Shown here: positions 8,030-16,580 of the stretch, piece by piece
Layout of the letters: each line of letters starts with the position of its first letter
Position numbering within the stretch: the stretch's first letter is position 1
Source: Exiguobacterium sp. BMC-KP
GTDB taxonomy: Bacteria > Bacillota > Bacilli > Exiguobacteriales > Exiguobacteriaceae
DNA: 64,000 bases
Direction: 5' to 3'
Assembly: GCF_001275385.1 (NCBI RefSeq)
Contig: NZ_LGIW01000012.1
Location: forward strand, 186,001 to 250,000
The notes under the pieces: model-generated
What the model was told of the DNA's origin: nothing
The model's database searches: none
The model's input: the letters and a program-made list of their open reading frames with translations, nothing else
Made by a program: the position numbers and the translations under genes

Positions 8030-9230
8030 CTGCTTTAAGATACAAATAAAGTAAGGAGCGTTCAGGTAAGGATTCCATTCGAATACCGGCTTCCTCCTCG
8101 ATTCGTCGCATCCGATAGAGGATCGTATTCGGATGAACATGGAGATGAGAGGCGACTTGTTTAACGTTCCCGTCATAATGAAGAAACCACTCTAATGTCT
8201 CACATAAAGAAGAGGCATGTTTGACATCGTAAGCACGCAGTCGTTCGATTTCTTCGAGACGAACCGTTCGGCGTCGCAGACGTTCTGAGAAAATCGGTAA
8301 AAGTTGAAACAAGCCGAGGCGTTCATAACGGGTCACGTTCTTCAGCTCAAATGGAAAGGCGTCTTTCAAACGTAAGACGATGCCGGCCTCTTCATAGCGT
8401 TCTGGGATCGCCTGGACACCAGTGAATACTTCGCTACTTGCTGCAACGAAATCTGTGTAATCAAAACGCTCCGCGAGCAATTGGCGGAAGGACTGAATGA
8501 AGGCGTCGAATTGCAGACGCTCTTGTTCTGCATCACGGTCATTTGTGCTGATCCACAAGATAAAATCTGTTTCATCATACGCGTAAAGTAACGGACGGAC
8601 CGTCTGCTGGATCGTTAATAAATAGCGAAGACGATCGGCAAGCCGTGGTGTGATCGCTTCTGAAAAACGAATGACTGTTAAACGGCTAATTCCGGGTGGT
8701 GCAACATGAAGCTTAGAAAACATCTTCATGATCTCCGACTCGGACAGTTCTTCGTGTAATAACTCGAAGAAGAATTGTTCCGTCTGCTCTTCCTTTCGTT
8801 TTTTCTGCATGTCGATTGCGAGTAACTGACGTTGTGCAAGCAGAGCTCCTTTTTTTAAATCCGCTAATTCCGACGAGGTAAACGGAGTGCTTCGCGCAAT
8901 TGACCAGATATAGCCTAGAATTTCAGAATCTTGTTTAATGGCAATGGCGACCCGGTCATTCAGTCCGACACCAGTACGTGCTGAAATGATGAGCGGTTCA
9001 TCTTGTGTTGCGAGACTTTGGATGACCTCGTCTTTCCAAAGTTGATCGATGACTGATTCCGGTACCCGGCGACCGATGATCGTTGCGACACGAGCGGGGT
9101 CCGTGTCAGCAGTATGCGTGCTATAGGCAAGGAGGCGATGGTTCCGATCTTCAATCGTAATCGGGGCATTCAACGCGATGCCGATCGCTTCTGCTAAGTC
9201 ATCTAAGGAATGATATGAAGCTTCTAACAT
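8013..9230 (-). CDS. adeR: PucR/CdaR-family transcriptional regulator, AdeR-like activator of ald
   Basis: 405 residues from ATG 9230 (AGAAGGG ribosome site). The N-terminal half reads as a ligand-sensing domain opening with a PucR-like segment ([19 protein letters not shown]). The C-terminal end has the PucR HTH signature: [19 protein letters not shown] then [17 protein letters not shown]. In Bacillus subtilis the homologous regulator AdeR activates ald, and here the gene lies directly upstream of ald on the same strand and divergent from an alanine symporter. The symbol is assigned by analogy. The coding end is embedded in a terminator hairpin. Confidence 0.8.
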   Translation of the reverse strand: MLEASYHSLDDLAEAIGIALNAPITIEDRNHRLLAYSTHTADTDPARVATIIGRRVPESVIDQLWKDEVIQSLATQDEPLIISARTGVGLNDRVAIAIKQDSEILGYIWSIARSTPFTSSELADLKKGALLAQRQLLAIDMQKKRKEEQTEQFFFELLHEELSESEIMKMFSKLHVAPPGISRLTVIRFSEAITPRLADRLRYLLTIQQTVRPLLYAYDETDFILWISTNDRDAEQERLQFDAFIQSFRQLLAERFDYTDFVAASSEVFTGVQAIPERYEEAGIVLRLKDAFPFELKNVTRYERLGLFQLLPIFSERLRRRTVRLEEIERLRAYDVKHASSLCETLEWFLHYDGNVKQVASHLHVHPNTILYRMRRIEEEAGIRMESLPERSLLYLYLKADRYPL

Positions 9231-9279
9231 GAAATATCCCTTCTTTCTCTCTCGTTCAATATCTTCAGTATATCTTCTG

Positions 9280-9296
9280 TTGTGAAAAATCACAAA
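9280..9296. promoter_or_regulatory. AdeR-type operator candidate between regulator and symporter
   Basis: TTGTGAAAAATCACAAA, 50 bp upstream of the adeR-like start and 77 bp upstream of the symporter start. Sixteen of 17 bases match the element upstream of ald. A second inverted repeat, TTGTATT-N7-AATACAA (9307-9327), lies next to it on the symporter side. Confidence 0.55.
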
Positions 9297-9372
9297 AAGT
9301 TTTCTTTTGTATTGTAAGAAAATACAACTGCATGCTACGGTTAGCCTCGGAAAAGAGAGAGGATGAAATGGC

Positions 9373-10749
9373 ATGGATGTGTTACGTATGATATCAGCTT
9401 GGGTCTGGGGGATTCCAAGTATGGTGTTATTAGTAGGAACGGGAGTTTACTTTACGATTCGCTTGCGTGGTCTTCAGTTTCGACGATTGAAACAAGCGTT
9501 TCAATTGTCTGTTCAAAAATCAGGGCAGGGAGAAGGAGAGATTAGTAGCTTTCAGATGTTGATGACGTCCCTAGCGGCGACGATCGGGAACGGAAACATC
9601 GCAGGAATCGCAGTCGCCTTGACGATGGGCGGACCAGGTGCGGTCTTTTGGATGTGGATCATTGGGTTGATCGGAATGGCAACAAAATATGCGGAAAGCC
9701 TCCTTGCTATTCTCTTTAGAAGTCGAAATGAACGAGGCGAAGCTGTCAGTGGACCGATGTATTACATCGAGAAGGGACTGGGACCTAAATTTAAAATCCT
9801 TGCCGTTTTGTTTGCGGTATTTGGTTTGATTGCATCATTTGGTGTCGGAAATACAGTGCAAGCGAATGCGATGGCAACGGTGCTTGAGCAATCGTTCCAT
9901 GTGCCGTTGTTATTGTTCGGTATTTTACTCGCAATTGCGGTCTATGTATCGATTCGTGGTGGGCTTGAACGCGTCAGTGCGATCTCGACGATTTTCGTTC
10001 CGATCATGAGCTTGCTTTATATTGGAGCAGCGTGTGTTCTTTTAGTATTAAAGGTGGATCAGATTTTGCCAGCTTTAGGCCTAATCTTTGAATACGCGTT
10101 CCAGCCACTTGCGCCAGCAGGTGCTTTTACGGGTGTGTCGATTATGATGGCGATGCAAGTCGGTGTAGCACGTGGGATTTTTACGAACGAAGCAGGACTC
10201 GGGACAGCAGCCTTGATTGCCGGATCCGCAAAAAGTGAACGCCCAGTTGAGCAAGGATTGATCTCAATGACGAGTACCTTCATCGTGACCTTGATCGTCT
10301 GTACGATGACGGCACTCGTCCTTCTGACGACAGGATTTTGGGACCCATCCGGTGGCTTACATTCAGGTATGACACATGACGCGAGTCTTTCTGGGGCAGC
10401 ACTTACGGCAACTGCCTTTGCGAGTGTCCTTGGATCATTTGGAGAATGGACCGTTGCTTTCTCGGTCTTCTTCTTCGGTTATTCGACGATCATCGGTTGG
10501 TATGTCTACGGAGAAAAATGTTTAGAGTACTTGAGCGGTACGACACGCTTCAACGAAGGCTATCGTGTGTTCTTTGCGCTTGCAGCTTGTTACGGTGCCG
10601 TTGCTCAACTTGAACCATTATGGCTCGTAGCAGATATTGCGAACGGGTTGATGATGATTCCGAACTTGATCGGGATGTTATTCTTATCGCACCTAGTCAT
10701 TGAACAAACGCGCAACTACGAACGGGCGGGTCACAAGCGAGTCGCCTGA
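9373..10749 (+). CDS. AGCS-family sodium:alanine (amino acid) symporter
   Basis: 458 residues with about eleven membrane segments. AGCS marks include VGTGVYFTIRLRGLQFRR near the start, SLAATIGNGNIAGIAVALTMGGPGAVFWMW at about 65-95, and GIFTNEAGLGTA at about 270. It imports alanine or glycine with Na+ across the cytoplasmic membrane. Start ATG 9373 follows AGAGAGGATG. Divergent from the adeR-like gene with ald beyond, it completes an uptake-regulation-deamination set. A second paralogue lies at 55262, away from alanine genes. Confidence 0.9.
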   Translation: MDVLRMISAWVWGIPSMVLLVGTGVYFTIRLRGLQFRRLKQAFQLSVQKSGQGEGEISSFQMLMTSLAATIGNGNIAGIAVALTMGGPGAVFWMWIIGLIGMATKYAESLLAILFRSRNERGEAVSGPMYYIEKGLGPKFKILAVLFAVFGLIASFGVGNTVQANAMATVLEQSFHVPLLLFGILLAIAVYVSIRGGLERVSAISTIFVPIMSLLYIGAACVLLVLKVDQILPALGLIFEYAFQPLAPAGAFTGVSIMMAMQVGVARGIFTNEAGLGTAALIAGSAKSERPVEQGLISMTSTFIVTLIVCTMTALVLLTTGFWDPSGGLHSGMTHDASLSGAALTATAFASVLGSFGEWTVAFSVFFFGYSTIIGWYVYGEKCLEYLSGTTRFNEGYRVFFALAACYGAVAQLEPLWLVADIANGLMMIPNLIGMLFLSHLVIEQTRNYERAGHKRVA

Positions 10750-10755
10750 ACGAAT

Positions 10756-10790
10756 AAAAGCCGTGATGCCTAAGAGGCATCACGGCTTTT
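10756..10790. terminator. bidirectional terminator
   Basis: AAAAGCCGTGATGCCT and its exact complement around a 3-nt loop. It serves the alanine symporter (plus) and the TauE-family gene (minus). Confidence 0.85.
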
Positions 10791-10804
10791 GCCATGAAAC
10801 GGAT

Positions 10805-11662
10805 TCATCCATTCGTACGACGACGGCTGTAGATGAGGAGTGTTAGTAAGAAGATCAAACTGAGTGCAATGAGGACGGAAAGTGAAGCGACGTTCCAGCC
10901 GAGGACTTCAAATAAGACGCTGATCGCAACCGTCAAATAGAAGATACCGAGGTACTTTTTGACAAAAGGACTTTCGAAGTGCGTCAACTGCTTCGCTCCA
11001 ATTGGTGCTCCGAGCAACGCTCCGATGATCAGCATGATACCGACGAGAATATCGATGTTCGTACTTGCCACCGTATAATTGACGAGTCCCGATAGAACAA
11101 TCAGTAACGCGGATGCAATACTCGTTCCGACCGCACGCTTCAACTCATAACCAACGATTCCGACGAGTAACGGTGTGATGATGAATCCACCACTGACACC
11201 GAGGAGGGAAGAGATGAATCCGGCGAACAAACCAGTGAAGGCAAGAGCGAGATAACGATTTTTCCAACCCGTCTGTTCACCTGTCGTAGATTTCGGACGT
11301 AAGAATTTATTCGCGAAATAGAGTAAGAGTCCAATATAAACGATCGAGATGACGAGATGGGCGCCGTTAACAGCCTCTAGACGAAGGACAAGTGGTGTCG
11401 CGATCGTCGAACCGATGATTCCGACGCCACCAACGACGAGACTGTCACGCCAGACGACATTTTTGAGGCGTAAGTGAGAGATTGTACCCGAAACGGTTGA
11501 TCCGAGGGTCAGCATGAGGCTGGTCGCGATTGCGACACTCGGTGCATATCCTAAAATGAGTAATAGTGGCGTCAAGATAATACCACCACCAATTCCGAAA
11601 AATCCGGAGATGATACCAATGAAAAATCCGAGGATTAAGAAATAATAAAAAGCGAGATCCAT
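10805..11662 (-). CDS. sulfite exporter TauE/SafE family membrane protein
   Basis: 285 residues, about eight membrane segments arranged as two homologous halves. Each half starts with the family glycine pattern: GFFIGIISGFFGIGGGIILTPLL at the N terminus and GLFAGFISSLLGVSGGFIITPLL in the middle. Members export sulfite, sulfonates or other small organic acids; the substrate cannot be deduced. Start ATG 11662 has AAAGGAAGAC upstream. Neighbours are transporters rather than sulfur genes, and no CstR-like site is seen, so a sulfur role is not supported by context. Confidence 0.85.
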   Translation of the reverse strand: MDLAFYYFLILGFFIGIISGFFGIGGGIILTPLLLILGYAPSVAIATSLMLTLGSTVSGTISHLRLKNVVWRDSLVVGGVGIIGSTIATPLVLRLEAVNGAHLVISIVYIGLLLYFANKFLRPKSTTGEQTGWKNRYLALAFTGLFAGFISSLLGVSGGFIITPLLVGIVGYELKRAVGTSIASALLIVLSGLVNYTVASTNIDILVGIMLIIGALLGAPIGAKQLTHFESPFVKKYLGIFYLTVAISVLFEVLGWNVASLSVLIALSLIFLLTLLIYSRRRTNG

Positions 11663-11735
11663 GTACAGTCTTCCTTTCTGTTTCTTCTCTATGATTCATT
11701 TAGTATGGCAATGAATGAGAAGAATGTAAAAGGGG

Positions 11736-11766
11736 ACGGCTCCTTCAAGGGGGTTGAAGGAGCCGT
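11736..11766 (-). terminator. intrinsic terminator of the acetate-type symporter operon
   Basis: 13-bp perfect stem (ACGGCTCCTTCAA and complement) around a 5-nt loop, just after the symporter stop, followed on the minus strand by CCCCTTTTA. Confidence 0.75.
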
Positions 11767-11776
11767 TAAGGGGAAC

Positions 11777-13333
11777 TTATTCTTTTGACGCGGCGACTTC
11801 TGTAGCTGCATCGATACCGGTATTGGCCTTAACTATGATTCGTTCGAAGTTCCCGGCAACTTCGTTCGATTTCGTCAACAACGTCCCGACGATGGCTCCG
11901 AGGAAACCAAGAGGGATGGAGACGATTCCTGGATTCGTCAGTGGGAAGAGGGCTTCCCCGATGAACAAGGCTGAACCGTCGACTGCCCAAAGATTTGGAC
12001 TGAGTGCGACGAGAATCAGTGAAGAGAATAACCCAACGACCATACCTGTGACTGCTCCGCCAGTATTGAAACGGCGCCAGAAGATCGTTAAGAGAATGAC
12101 TGGTAAGTTGGCACTTGCTGCGACAGCAAAAGCAAGTGAAACGAGGAACGCGACGTTCATCGATTGTGCGAACAATGCCAGTACCATCGAAATCAAGGCA
12201 ACGGCGATGGAAGCGAGACGTGCTGCTGTCATCTGTTCTTTTTCCGTCGCTTGTCCTTTACGTAGGATATGACTATAGAAGTCATGAGCAAAGGCAGACG
12301 CAGCGGATAAGACCAGTCCTGCCACAACCGCGAGGATCGTCGCAAAGGCGACTGCAGCGACGAACGCAAAGAGTAAATCGCCACCAAGTGCTTGCGCAAG
12401 AAGTGGCGCAGCCATGTTACCAGCGGCATTCGCAGCAATGATATCGTCAGAACCGACGAATGCGGCGGCACCAAAACCGAGGAAAATTGTCAAGATATAA
12501 AAGGCACCGATGATCCATGTCGCATACACGACGGACTTACGAGCTGTCGGAGCATCTTTAACGGTAAAGAAACGAATTAAGATATGTGGCAATCCGGCTG
12601 TTCCGAGAACGAGCGCGAGATTTAATGAAATCGTATCCAGTGGCAACTTGAATTTATTACCGGGATTTAAGAATGAGTCCCCGAGTGGCGTGGCTTGTTT
12701 GACTTCTGAGAACATCTTGAAGATTGAGAAATCAAACTTCGCGAACACCATGAATGAGATGACGGCTGTTCCTGCCATCAGCAGGATCGCTTTGATGATT
12801 TGTACCCATGACGTAGCGGTCATGCCACCGAAGACGACGTAGACCGTCATCAAGATCCCAACGATGATGACACTCGTTGTGTAAGGAATCCCTAATAACA
12901 ATTCAATCAAGGCACCTGCACCGACAAGTTGCGCAATCATGTAAAAAATCGAGATCGCGATCGAGTTCATAGCCGCGACGCCGCGAACTTTTGAAGCGTT
13001 GAAACGAGCAGCAATCATGTCTGCCATCGTATACTTCCCGAGGTTCCGAAGTGGTTCAGCGACGAGGTATAAGACGACGAGATAAGCAACGAGGAAGCCG
13101 ATTGAGTAAAAGAATCCATCGAAGCCAGCTAAGGCAATCATCCCGGCAATCCCGAGGAACGAGGCGGCTGACATATAGTCACCGGCAATCGCCATTCCGT
13201 TTTGCGCACCAGTAAGTCCACCGTCTGCTGTATAAAAATCGTTAGCTGTCTTTGTTTTGCGAGCAGCAAAGTATGTAATGACGAGCGTCAAACCGACGAT
13301 CGCCGAGAATAAGGCAACGGCAGTATAATTCAT
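11777..13333 (-). CDS. sodium:solute symporter, acetate/monocarboxylate permease (ActP/YwcA type)
   Basis: 518 residues, 13 predicted membrane segments, SSS family. Family features include an N-terminal ARKTKTANDFYTADGGLTG (the -DFY-AGG- motif of acetate permeases), GDYMSAASFLGIAG at about 50-63, and PHILIRFFTVKD in the middle. It overlaps the stop of the DUF485 gene by 4 bp, and this pair is the standard ActP-YjcH / YwcA-YwcB arrangement. The likely substrate is acetate or another short carboxylate taken up with Na+. A cre site upstream suggests CcpA repression on preferred sugars. Confidence 0.9.
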   Translation of the reverse strand: MNYTAVALFSAIVGLTLVITYFAARKTKTANDFYTADGGLTGAQNGMAIAGDYMSAASFLGIAGMIALAGFDGFFYSIGFLVAYLVVLYLVAEPLRNLGKYTMADMIAARFNASKVRGVAAMNSIAISIFYMIAQLVGAGALIELLLGIPYTTSVIIVGILMTVYVVFGGMTATSWVQIIKAILLMAGTAVISFMVFAKFDFSIFKMFSEVKQATPLGDSFLNPGNKFKLPLDTISLNLALVLGTAGLPHILIRFFTVKDAPTARKSVVYATWIIGAFYILTIFLGFGAAAFVGSDDIIAANAAGNMAAPLLAQALGGDLLFAFVAAVAFATILAVVAGLVLSAASAFAHDFYSHILRKGQATEKEQMTAARLASIAVALISMVLALFAQSMNVAFLVSLAFAVAASANLPVILLTIFWRRFNTGGAVTGMVVGLFSSLILVALSPNLWAVDGSALFIGEALFPLTNPGIVSIPLGFLGAIVGTLLTKSNEVAGNFERIIVKANTGIDAATEVAASKE

Positions 13334-13656
13334 TTCGACTCCTCCTTGATTTGTTCGACGAGTCGATCAAAGGCACGTGCTTTTTTGCTATACATCATGC
13401 AAAACGTCCATGTCATGATAAATTGAGCAAAAGCAAATAGCCAAGCACCCGTAATATCTCCGAACACGGGCTCGTTCAAAATCGTGAAGTAGCTTGTCAA
13501 AACAGGAAGCGTAAAATAGAAAATAAGGCAAAAACTGATAGCAGGAAGAATGAATCCGTTCTTTTGTCGCATCAATTGTTGAAAAGTAGCGCTCTCGACG
13601 ATGGCTGGAGCAGATTGAGTCGCTTCATTTTTCTGGACTTCGGATACTTGATGCAT
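13330..13656 (-). CDS. DUF485 small membrane protein, symporter partner
   Basis: 108 residues from ATG 13656, seven bases after AAAGGAGG. Two membrane helices (ILPAISFCLIFYFTLPVL and a second near ITGAWLFAFAQFIMTW) match DUF485/YjcH-YwcB, which are encoded immediately before acetate-type SSS permeases. Its role is presumed accessory to the permease. The next frame starts inside its stop codon (ATGA), so the two are coupled. Confidence 0.88.
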   Translation of the reverse strand: MHQVSEVQKNEATQSAPAIVESATFQQLMRQKNGFILPAISFCLIFYFTLPVLTSYFTILNEPVFGDITGAWLFAFAQFIMTWTFCMMYSKKARAFDRLVEQIKEESK

Positions 13657-13778
13657 GAGGACGCCTCCTTTAAAAACTGAATGTAAATTCATTATAAGGA
13701 TGTCGTTTCTGGAAAAGCTATCCTAATTTTCGAATGGATAACTCCATTATTATATTAATATTGGTCATACCATTTTAA

Positions 13779-13792
13779 TGTAAGCGTTTTCA
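13779..13792. promoter_or_regulatory. catabolite-responsive element (cre) upstream of the acetate-symporter operon
   Basis: TGTAAGCGTTTTCA matches the cre consensus TGWNANCGNTNWCA at every defined position. It lies about 125 bp upstream of the DUF485 start. CcpA with phosphorylated HPr would bind here. Confidence 0.7.
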
Positions 13793-13880
13793 ATATTGAA
13801 CATTGTTTGAACGTTATATTGATATTTTAATTTATGTGAAAAATGATTCAAAAGACCTAACGTTTTGAATAAGAGCAAAA

Positions 13881-13920
13881 AATATTAAAAAGCCCATCTA
13901 TGGAATCATAGACAGGCTTG
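13881..13920 (-). terminator. intrinsic terminator of the VTT-family gene
   Basis: Arms AAGCC-CAT-CTATG and CATAG-ACA-GGCTT, then a T-rich stretch on the minus strand. The rest of 13657-13880 holds only the cre site and AT-rich sequence. Confidence 0.65.
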
Positions 13921-13922
13921 GG

Positions 13923-14570
13923 TCATTTTTCAGATGGACGTTCGATTTTATCTTCGATGTCCCGTAGATGATCCGCACGTTTTGACAGAGCGCGACGCTT
14001 CAACCACTCTTCTGTTCCACGACTGACTCCCCAGATGGCGAGTAAAATCAAAAATAGAAGAACAAGACGCATTGGACGCTCAAGAAACGTCGACCATTCC
14101 TTTCCAATCAGCGAGAAGATAATCACGACAATCAAACGACCGGCACCGGCAGCAATCAAGTACGTCCGCAGCGATAGTTGAATCATGGCGGAGATGGACG
14201 TGATGATGAATGCGGGCATGAACGGAAGCGAGAAAAAGAATCCCAGTGAAATCGGACTCATGTGACGAACACGTTCGATCCATTGTTGGGCGGCATGGTG
14301 TTTTTCAAGCCAACGCGTGACCGGACGCCGGAATAGATAGCGAATACAAGCGAAGACGACGAGTGATCCAAGCATGCTCCCGACCCATGATACGAGAACA
14401 CCCATACCAAAACCATAGGTTGCCGCATTGGCGGAAATGATCAGGACGAGTGGCAGGAAAGGAAATAGAGACTCAAGAAACGGGGCAATTAAACCGGTGG
14501 CAGCTCCTCCAGGTAAGTCTTGGAGAAAAAAGATCATCTGCTCGATCCAGTCACGAAGTGTGTGGAGCAT
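13923..14570 (-). CDS. VTT-domain (TVP38/TMEM64, DedA-like) membrane protein
   Basis: 215 residues from ATG 14570, 8 bases after AGGAGG. Family marks: PFLESLFPFLPLVLIISANAA early (the E-x3-P-x-P region), GSMLGSLVVFACIRYLFRRP, then SLGFFFSLPFMPAFIIT. Five or six membrane segments with re-entrant loops. Related DedA/VTT proteins act as lipid scramblases or undecaprenyl-phosphate flippases; which activity applies here is unknown. It is monocistronic, and its charged C-terminal tail (about 35 residues) is cytoplasmic. Confidence 0.82.
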   Translation of the reverse strand: MLHTLRDWIEQMIFFLQDLPGGAATGLIAPFLESLFPFLPLVLIISANAATYGFGMGVLVSWVGSMLGSLVVFACIRYLFRRPVTRWLEKHHAAQQWIERVRHMSPISLGFFFSLPFMPAFIITSISAMIQLSLRTYLIAAGAGRLIVVIIFSLIGKEWSTFLERPMRLVLLFLILLAIWGVSRGTEEWLKRRALSKRADHLRDIEDKIERPSEK

Positions 14571-14670
14571 TCGGAATCCTCCTTGCAAGATGTACTACTA
14601 TGTTTTATTTTACCTCTTTCTGATTCAGAAAGGGAATGAAATTCCTTGAAAGGGATTCAGGAATTGTGGA

Positions 14671-14699
14671 TTGTACATTCGAAAGGGAGTTGGTATTAT
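14671..14699 (+). promoter_or_regulatory. promoter of trhO
   Basis: TTGTAC (14671-14676), 17-bp spacer, TATTAT (14694-14699). It predicts a leader of about 95 nt. Confidence 0.5.
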
Positions 14700-14714
14700 A
14701 CTTAAATGGGTGCG

Positions 14715-14782
14715 TTTTGCAGGCGTTCCCAGCTAGTCAATAGCTAGACGCTTCGTTTGCCAACGTTCGTTTTACTGCAAAA
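14715..14782 (+). promoter_or_regulatory. structured 5' leader of trhO, class unknown
   Basis: Outer stem TTTTGCAG (14715-14722) with CTGCAAAA (14775-14782) encloses GCGT (14723-14726) / ACGC (14748-14751) and AGCTA (14731-14735) / TAGCT (14741-14745). No T-run follows, so any control would be translational or on RNA stability. I do not recognise it as a known riboswitch. Confidence 0.45.
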
Positions 14783-14799
14783 AACTGACATGGGGGCTA

Positions 14800-15723
14800 A
14801 TGAGGAATATGAAACCTTATCGCGTACTATTATTTTACAAGTATGTTCCGATCGAAAATGCGGAACAATTGACGAAAGAGCATCTTGCTTACTGTAAAGA
14901 GCTCGGTATTAAAGGTCGGATTTTGATCGCACCAGAAGGAATCAACGGCACACTTTCTGGAACGGTCGAACAGACAGAACAATACATGAAGGATTTGACG
15001 GCGGATCCACGATTCGCTGACATCGAATTTAAAATCGATGAAGTCGAAGAACATGCCTTCAAAAAAACGTTCGTCCGGTACAAAAAAGAACTCGTCACAT
15101 GGCGTTTTGAGGACGAATTCAACGTACCAGAAGAAAACGCTGCGTACCTTGAACCAGCAGAGTGGAAAGAAATGATGAAACAAGAGGATGTCGTCATTCT
15201 CGATGTACGGAACAACTATGAATATGATCTTGGACACTTCAAAAATGCCGTAAAAGTTGATGTCGATGCTTCACGGGAATTCCCGGAGTGGCTCGACGAG
15301 AACGAGCATTTATTTGAAGGGAAAAAGGTTCTCACATACTGTACGGGTGGTGTTCGTTGTGAGAAATTCACGGCGTACTTCCGTAAACGGCAACAAAGTG
15401 ACGATATCTTCCATCTAAAAGGCGGAGTCGTCATGTACGGAAAAGATGAACAGACACAAGGAGAAGACTGGGAAGGCGAACTGTACGTCTTTGATGAGCG
15501 TGTACAAGTTCCTGTCAATGCCGTCAATCCATCTGTCGTCTCAGAATGTTATTATTGTGGAAAACCGGAGACGCGCTACGTTAATTGTGCGAACCCGGAA
15601 TGTAATCGACAGCACTTCTGCTGTGAAGAATGCGAACCGAAAGTCATGCGTTCGTGTTCCGATGAATGCCGGGAGCATCCGCGCAACCGTTATGAAAAAG
15701 AGCAACAAGAAGAATTAGTATAA
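14800..15723 (+). CDS. trhO: tRNA uridine hydroxylase TrhO (rhodanese-like, UPF0176)
   Basis: 307 residues. The N-terminal ferredoxin-like domain (PYRVLLFYKYVPI; GRILIAPEGINGTLSG) is followed by a rhodanese domain at about 125-225 with the active Cys in VLTYCTGGVRCEKF. A Cys-rich tail (CYYCGK, CANPECN, CCEEC, CSDEC) probably binds zinc. TrhO installs 5-hydroxyuridine at wobble position 34 of tRNAs. The start is uncertain: ATG 14800 or in-frame ATG 14809, neither ideally spaced from GGGGG or GAGG. Monocistronic, with a structured leader upstream and a strong terminator downstream. Confidence 0.92.
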   Translation: MRNMKPYRVLLFYKYVPIENAEQLTKEHLAYCKELGIKGRILIAPEGINGTLSGTVEQTEQYMKDLTADPRFADIEFKIDEVEEHAFKKTFVRYKKELVTWRFEDEFNVPEENAAYLEPAEWKEMMKQEDVVILDVRNNYEYDLGHFKNAVKVDVDASREFPEWLDENEHLFEGKKVLTYCTGGVRCEKFTAYFRKRQQSDDIFHLKGGVVMYGKDEQTQGEDWEGELYVFDERVQVPVNAVNPSVVSECYYCGKPETRYVNCANPECNRQHFCCEECEPKVMRSCSDECREHPRNRYEKEQQEELV

Positions 15724-15733
15724 GGCAACGTGT

Positions 15734-15777
15734 AAAAGCCAGATGATTTCTAAACAGAAATCATCTGGCTTTTTTTG
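15734..15777. terminator. bidirectional terminator
   Basis: AAAAGCCAGATGATTTC and complement around TAAACA, flanked by A- and T-runs; ends trhO and the convergent esterase gene. Confidence 0.88.
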
Positions 15778-15782
15778 TGTAC

Positions 15783-16574
15783 TCAGGAGGATGGAAATAA
15801 GTAACGCAAAATATCGGGTAAACGATTGGCCCATGCCGTTTCATGATGAATCGCTTCCGGAATGATCGTATAGCAGCTTTGAGTGAGTTTTTGTGCGACT
15901 GCTCGCGCTAAGACATCATTCGTGTGTAGATAGTCCGTCTCAGTCATCGGACCACTCACTTCTTTCGTACCGACATCCATGTAACAACGATGATCAGTAG
16001 AAAGAGACGGGCTTCGCTCAATGAATTCGAGGAGTGAGGAGAAGTTTGCCCATCCGGCAGTCGACAAGGCAGCGACGCGCGTGATGACTTCTGGATACGC
16101 AAAGAGTCCATAGAGTGAGATGACGCCACCCATCGAGCTCCCAATCATTGTCGTGTCGTCAGGGCGTGTCGCATAATTGGCGTCAATATATGGCTTTAGC
16201 TCACGGATGATCCAATCCATATAGACTTTTCCGTTTCCGCCGATCGACGTACGATGCGATGGATAAGCCGTTCGCATCAATAAGGCTTCGTCACTCCAAG
16301 GGGCATAATCATCGTACCGATCCATGCCGTCTTCCGGGCTATCGATCGCAACGATCATTGCCGGAATCTGTGTCTGCTGAAGAGCTAGATGAATTTCCCA
16401 GCCTTTTCCGAACGAAGCGGTCTCCCCACTGAAGACATTTTGTCCATCGTGCATATAGATCACCGGTAAGGCTTCATCCGGATCAAAATGTGGTGGACGA
16501 TGAATCCGAATCGTCCGATTAGCTTGAGATGTTGGTAATATCATTTCAATTTCCGTAATCGACAATAGAGTCAC
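15783..16574 (-). CDS. alpha/beta-hydrolase, putative esterase (esterase D / IroE-like)
   Basis: 263 residues. Core motifs of the putative-esterase family: LPVIYMHDGQNVF near 36-48, nucleophile Ser in MIGSSMGGVISLYG at about 143, and a probable catalytic His in EAIHHETAW near the C terminus. No signal peptide, so cytoplasmic. Related proteins cleave acyl esters including siderophore esters, but nothing nearby links it to siderophores. It lies 6 bp before the stop of the upstream diguanylate cyclase, so the two are probably one transcript. Confidence 0.8.
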   Translation of the reverse strand: MTLLSITEIEMILPTSQANRTIRIHRPPHFDPDEALPVIYMHDGQNVFSGETASFGKGWEIHLALQQTQIPAMIVAIDSPEDGMDRYDDYAPWSDEALLMRTAYPSHRTSIGGNGKVYMDWIIRELKPYIDANYATRPDDTTMIGSSMGGVISLYGLFAYPEVITRVAALSTAGWANFSSLLEFIERSPSLSTDHRCYMDVGTKEVSGPMTETDYLHTNDVLARAVAQKLTQSCYTIIPEAIHHETAWANRLPDILRYLFPSS

Positions 16575-16580
16575 GACCTT

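Noticed and set aside
9280-9296. Alanine-gene palindromes as Rex sites
   Set aside because: Rex dyads have six bases between TTGTGA and TCACAA; these have four, and both copies sit at alanine genes beside an AdeR-like regulator.
10805-11662. TauE-family gene as part of a CstR persulfide regulon
   Set aside because: No ATACC-N4-GGTAT dyad upstream and neighbours are alanine and acetate transport genes.
14715-14782. trhO leader as T-box
   Set aside because: The GGTGGNACCGCG core and terminator/antiterminator are missing.
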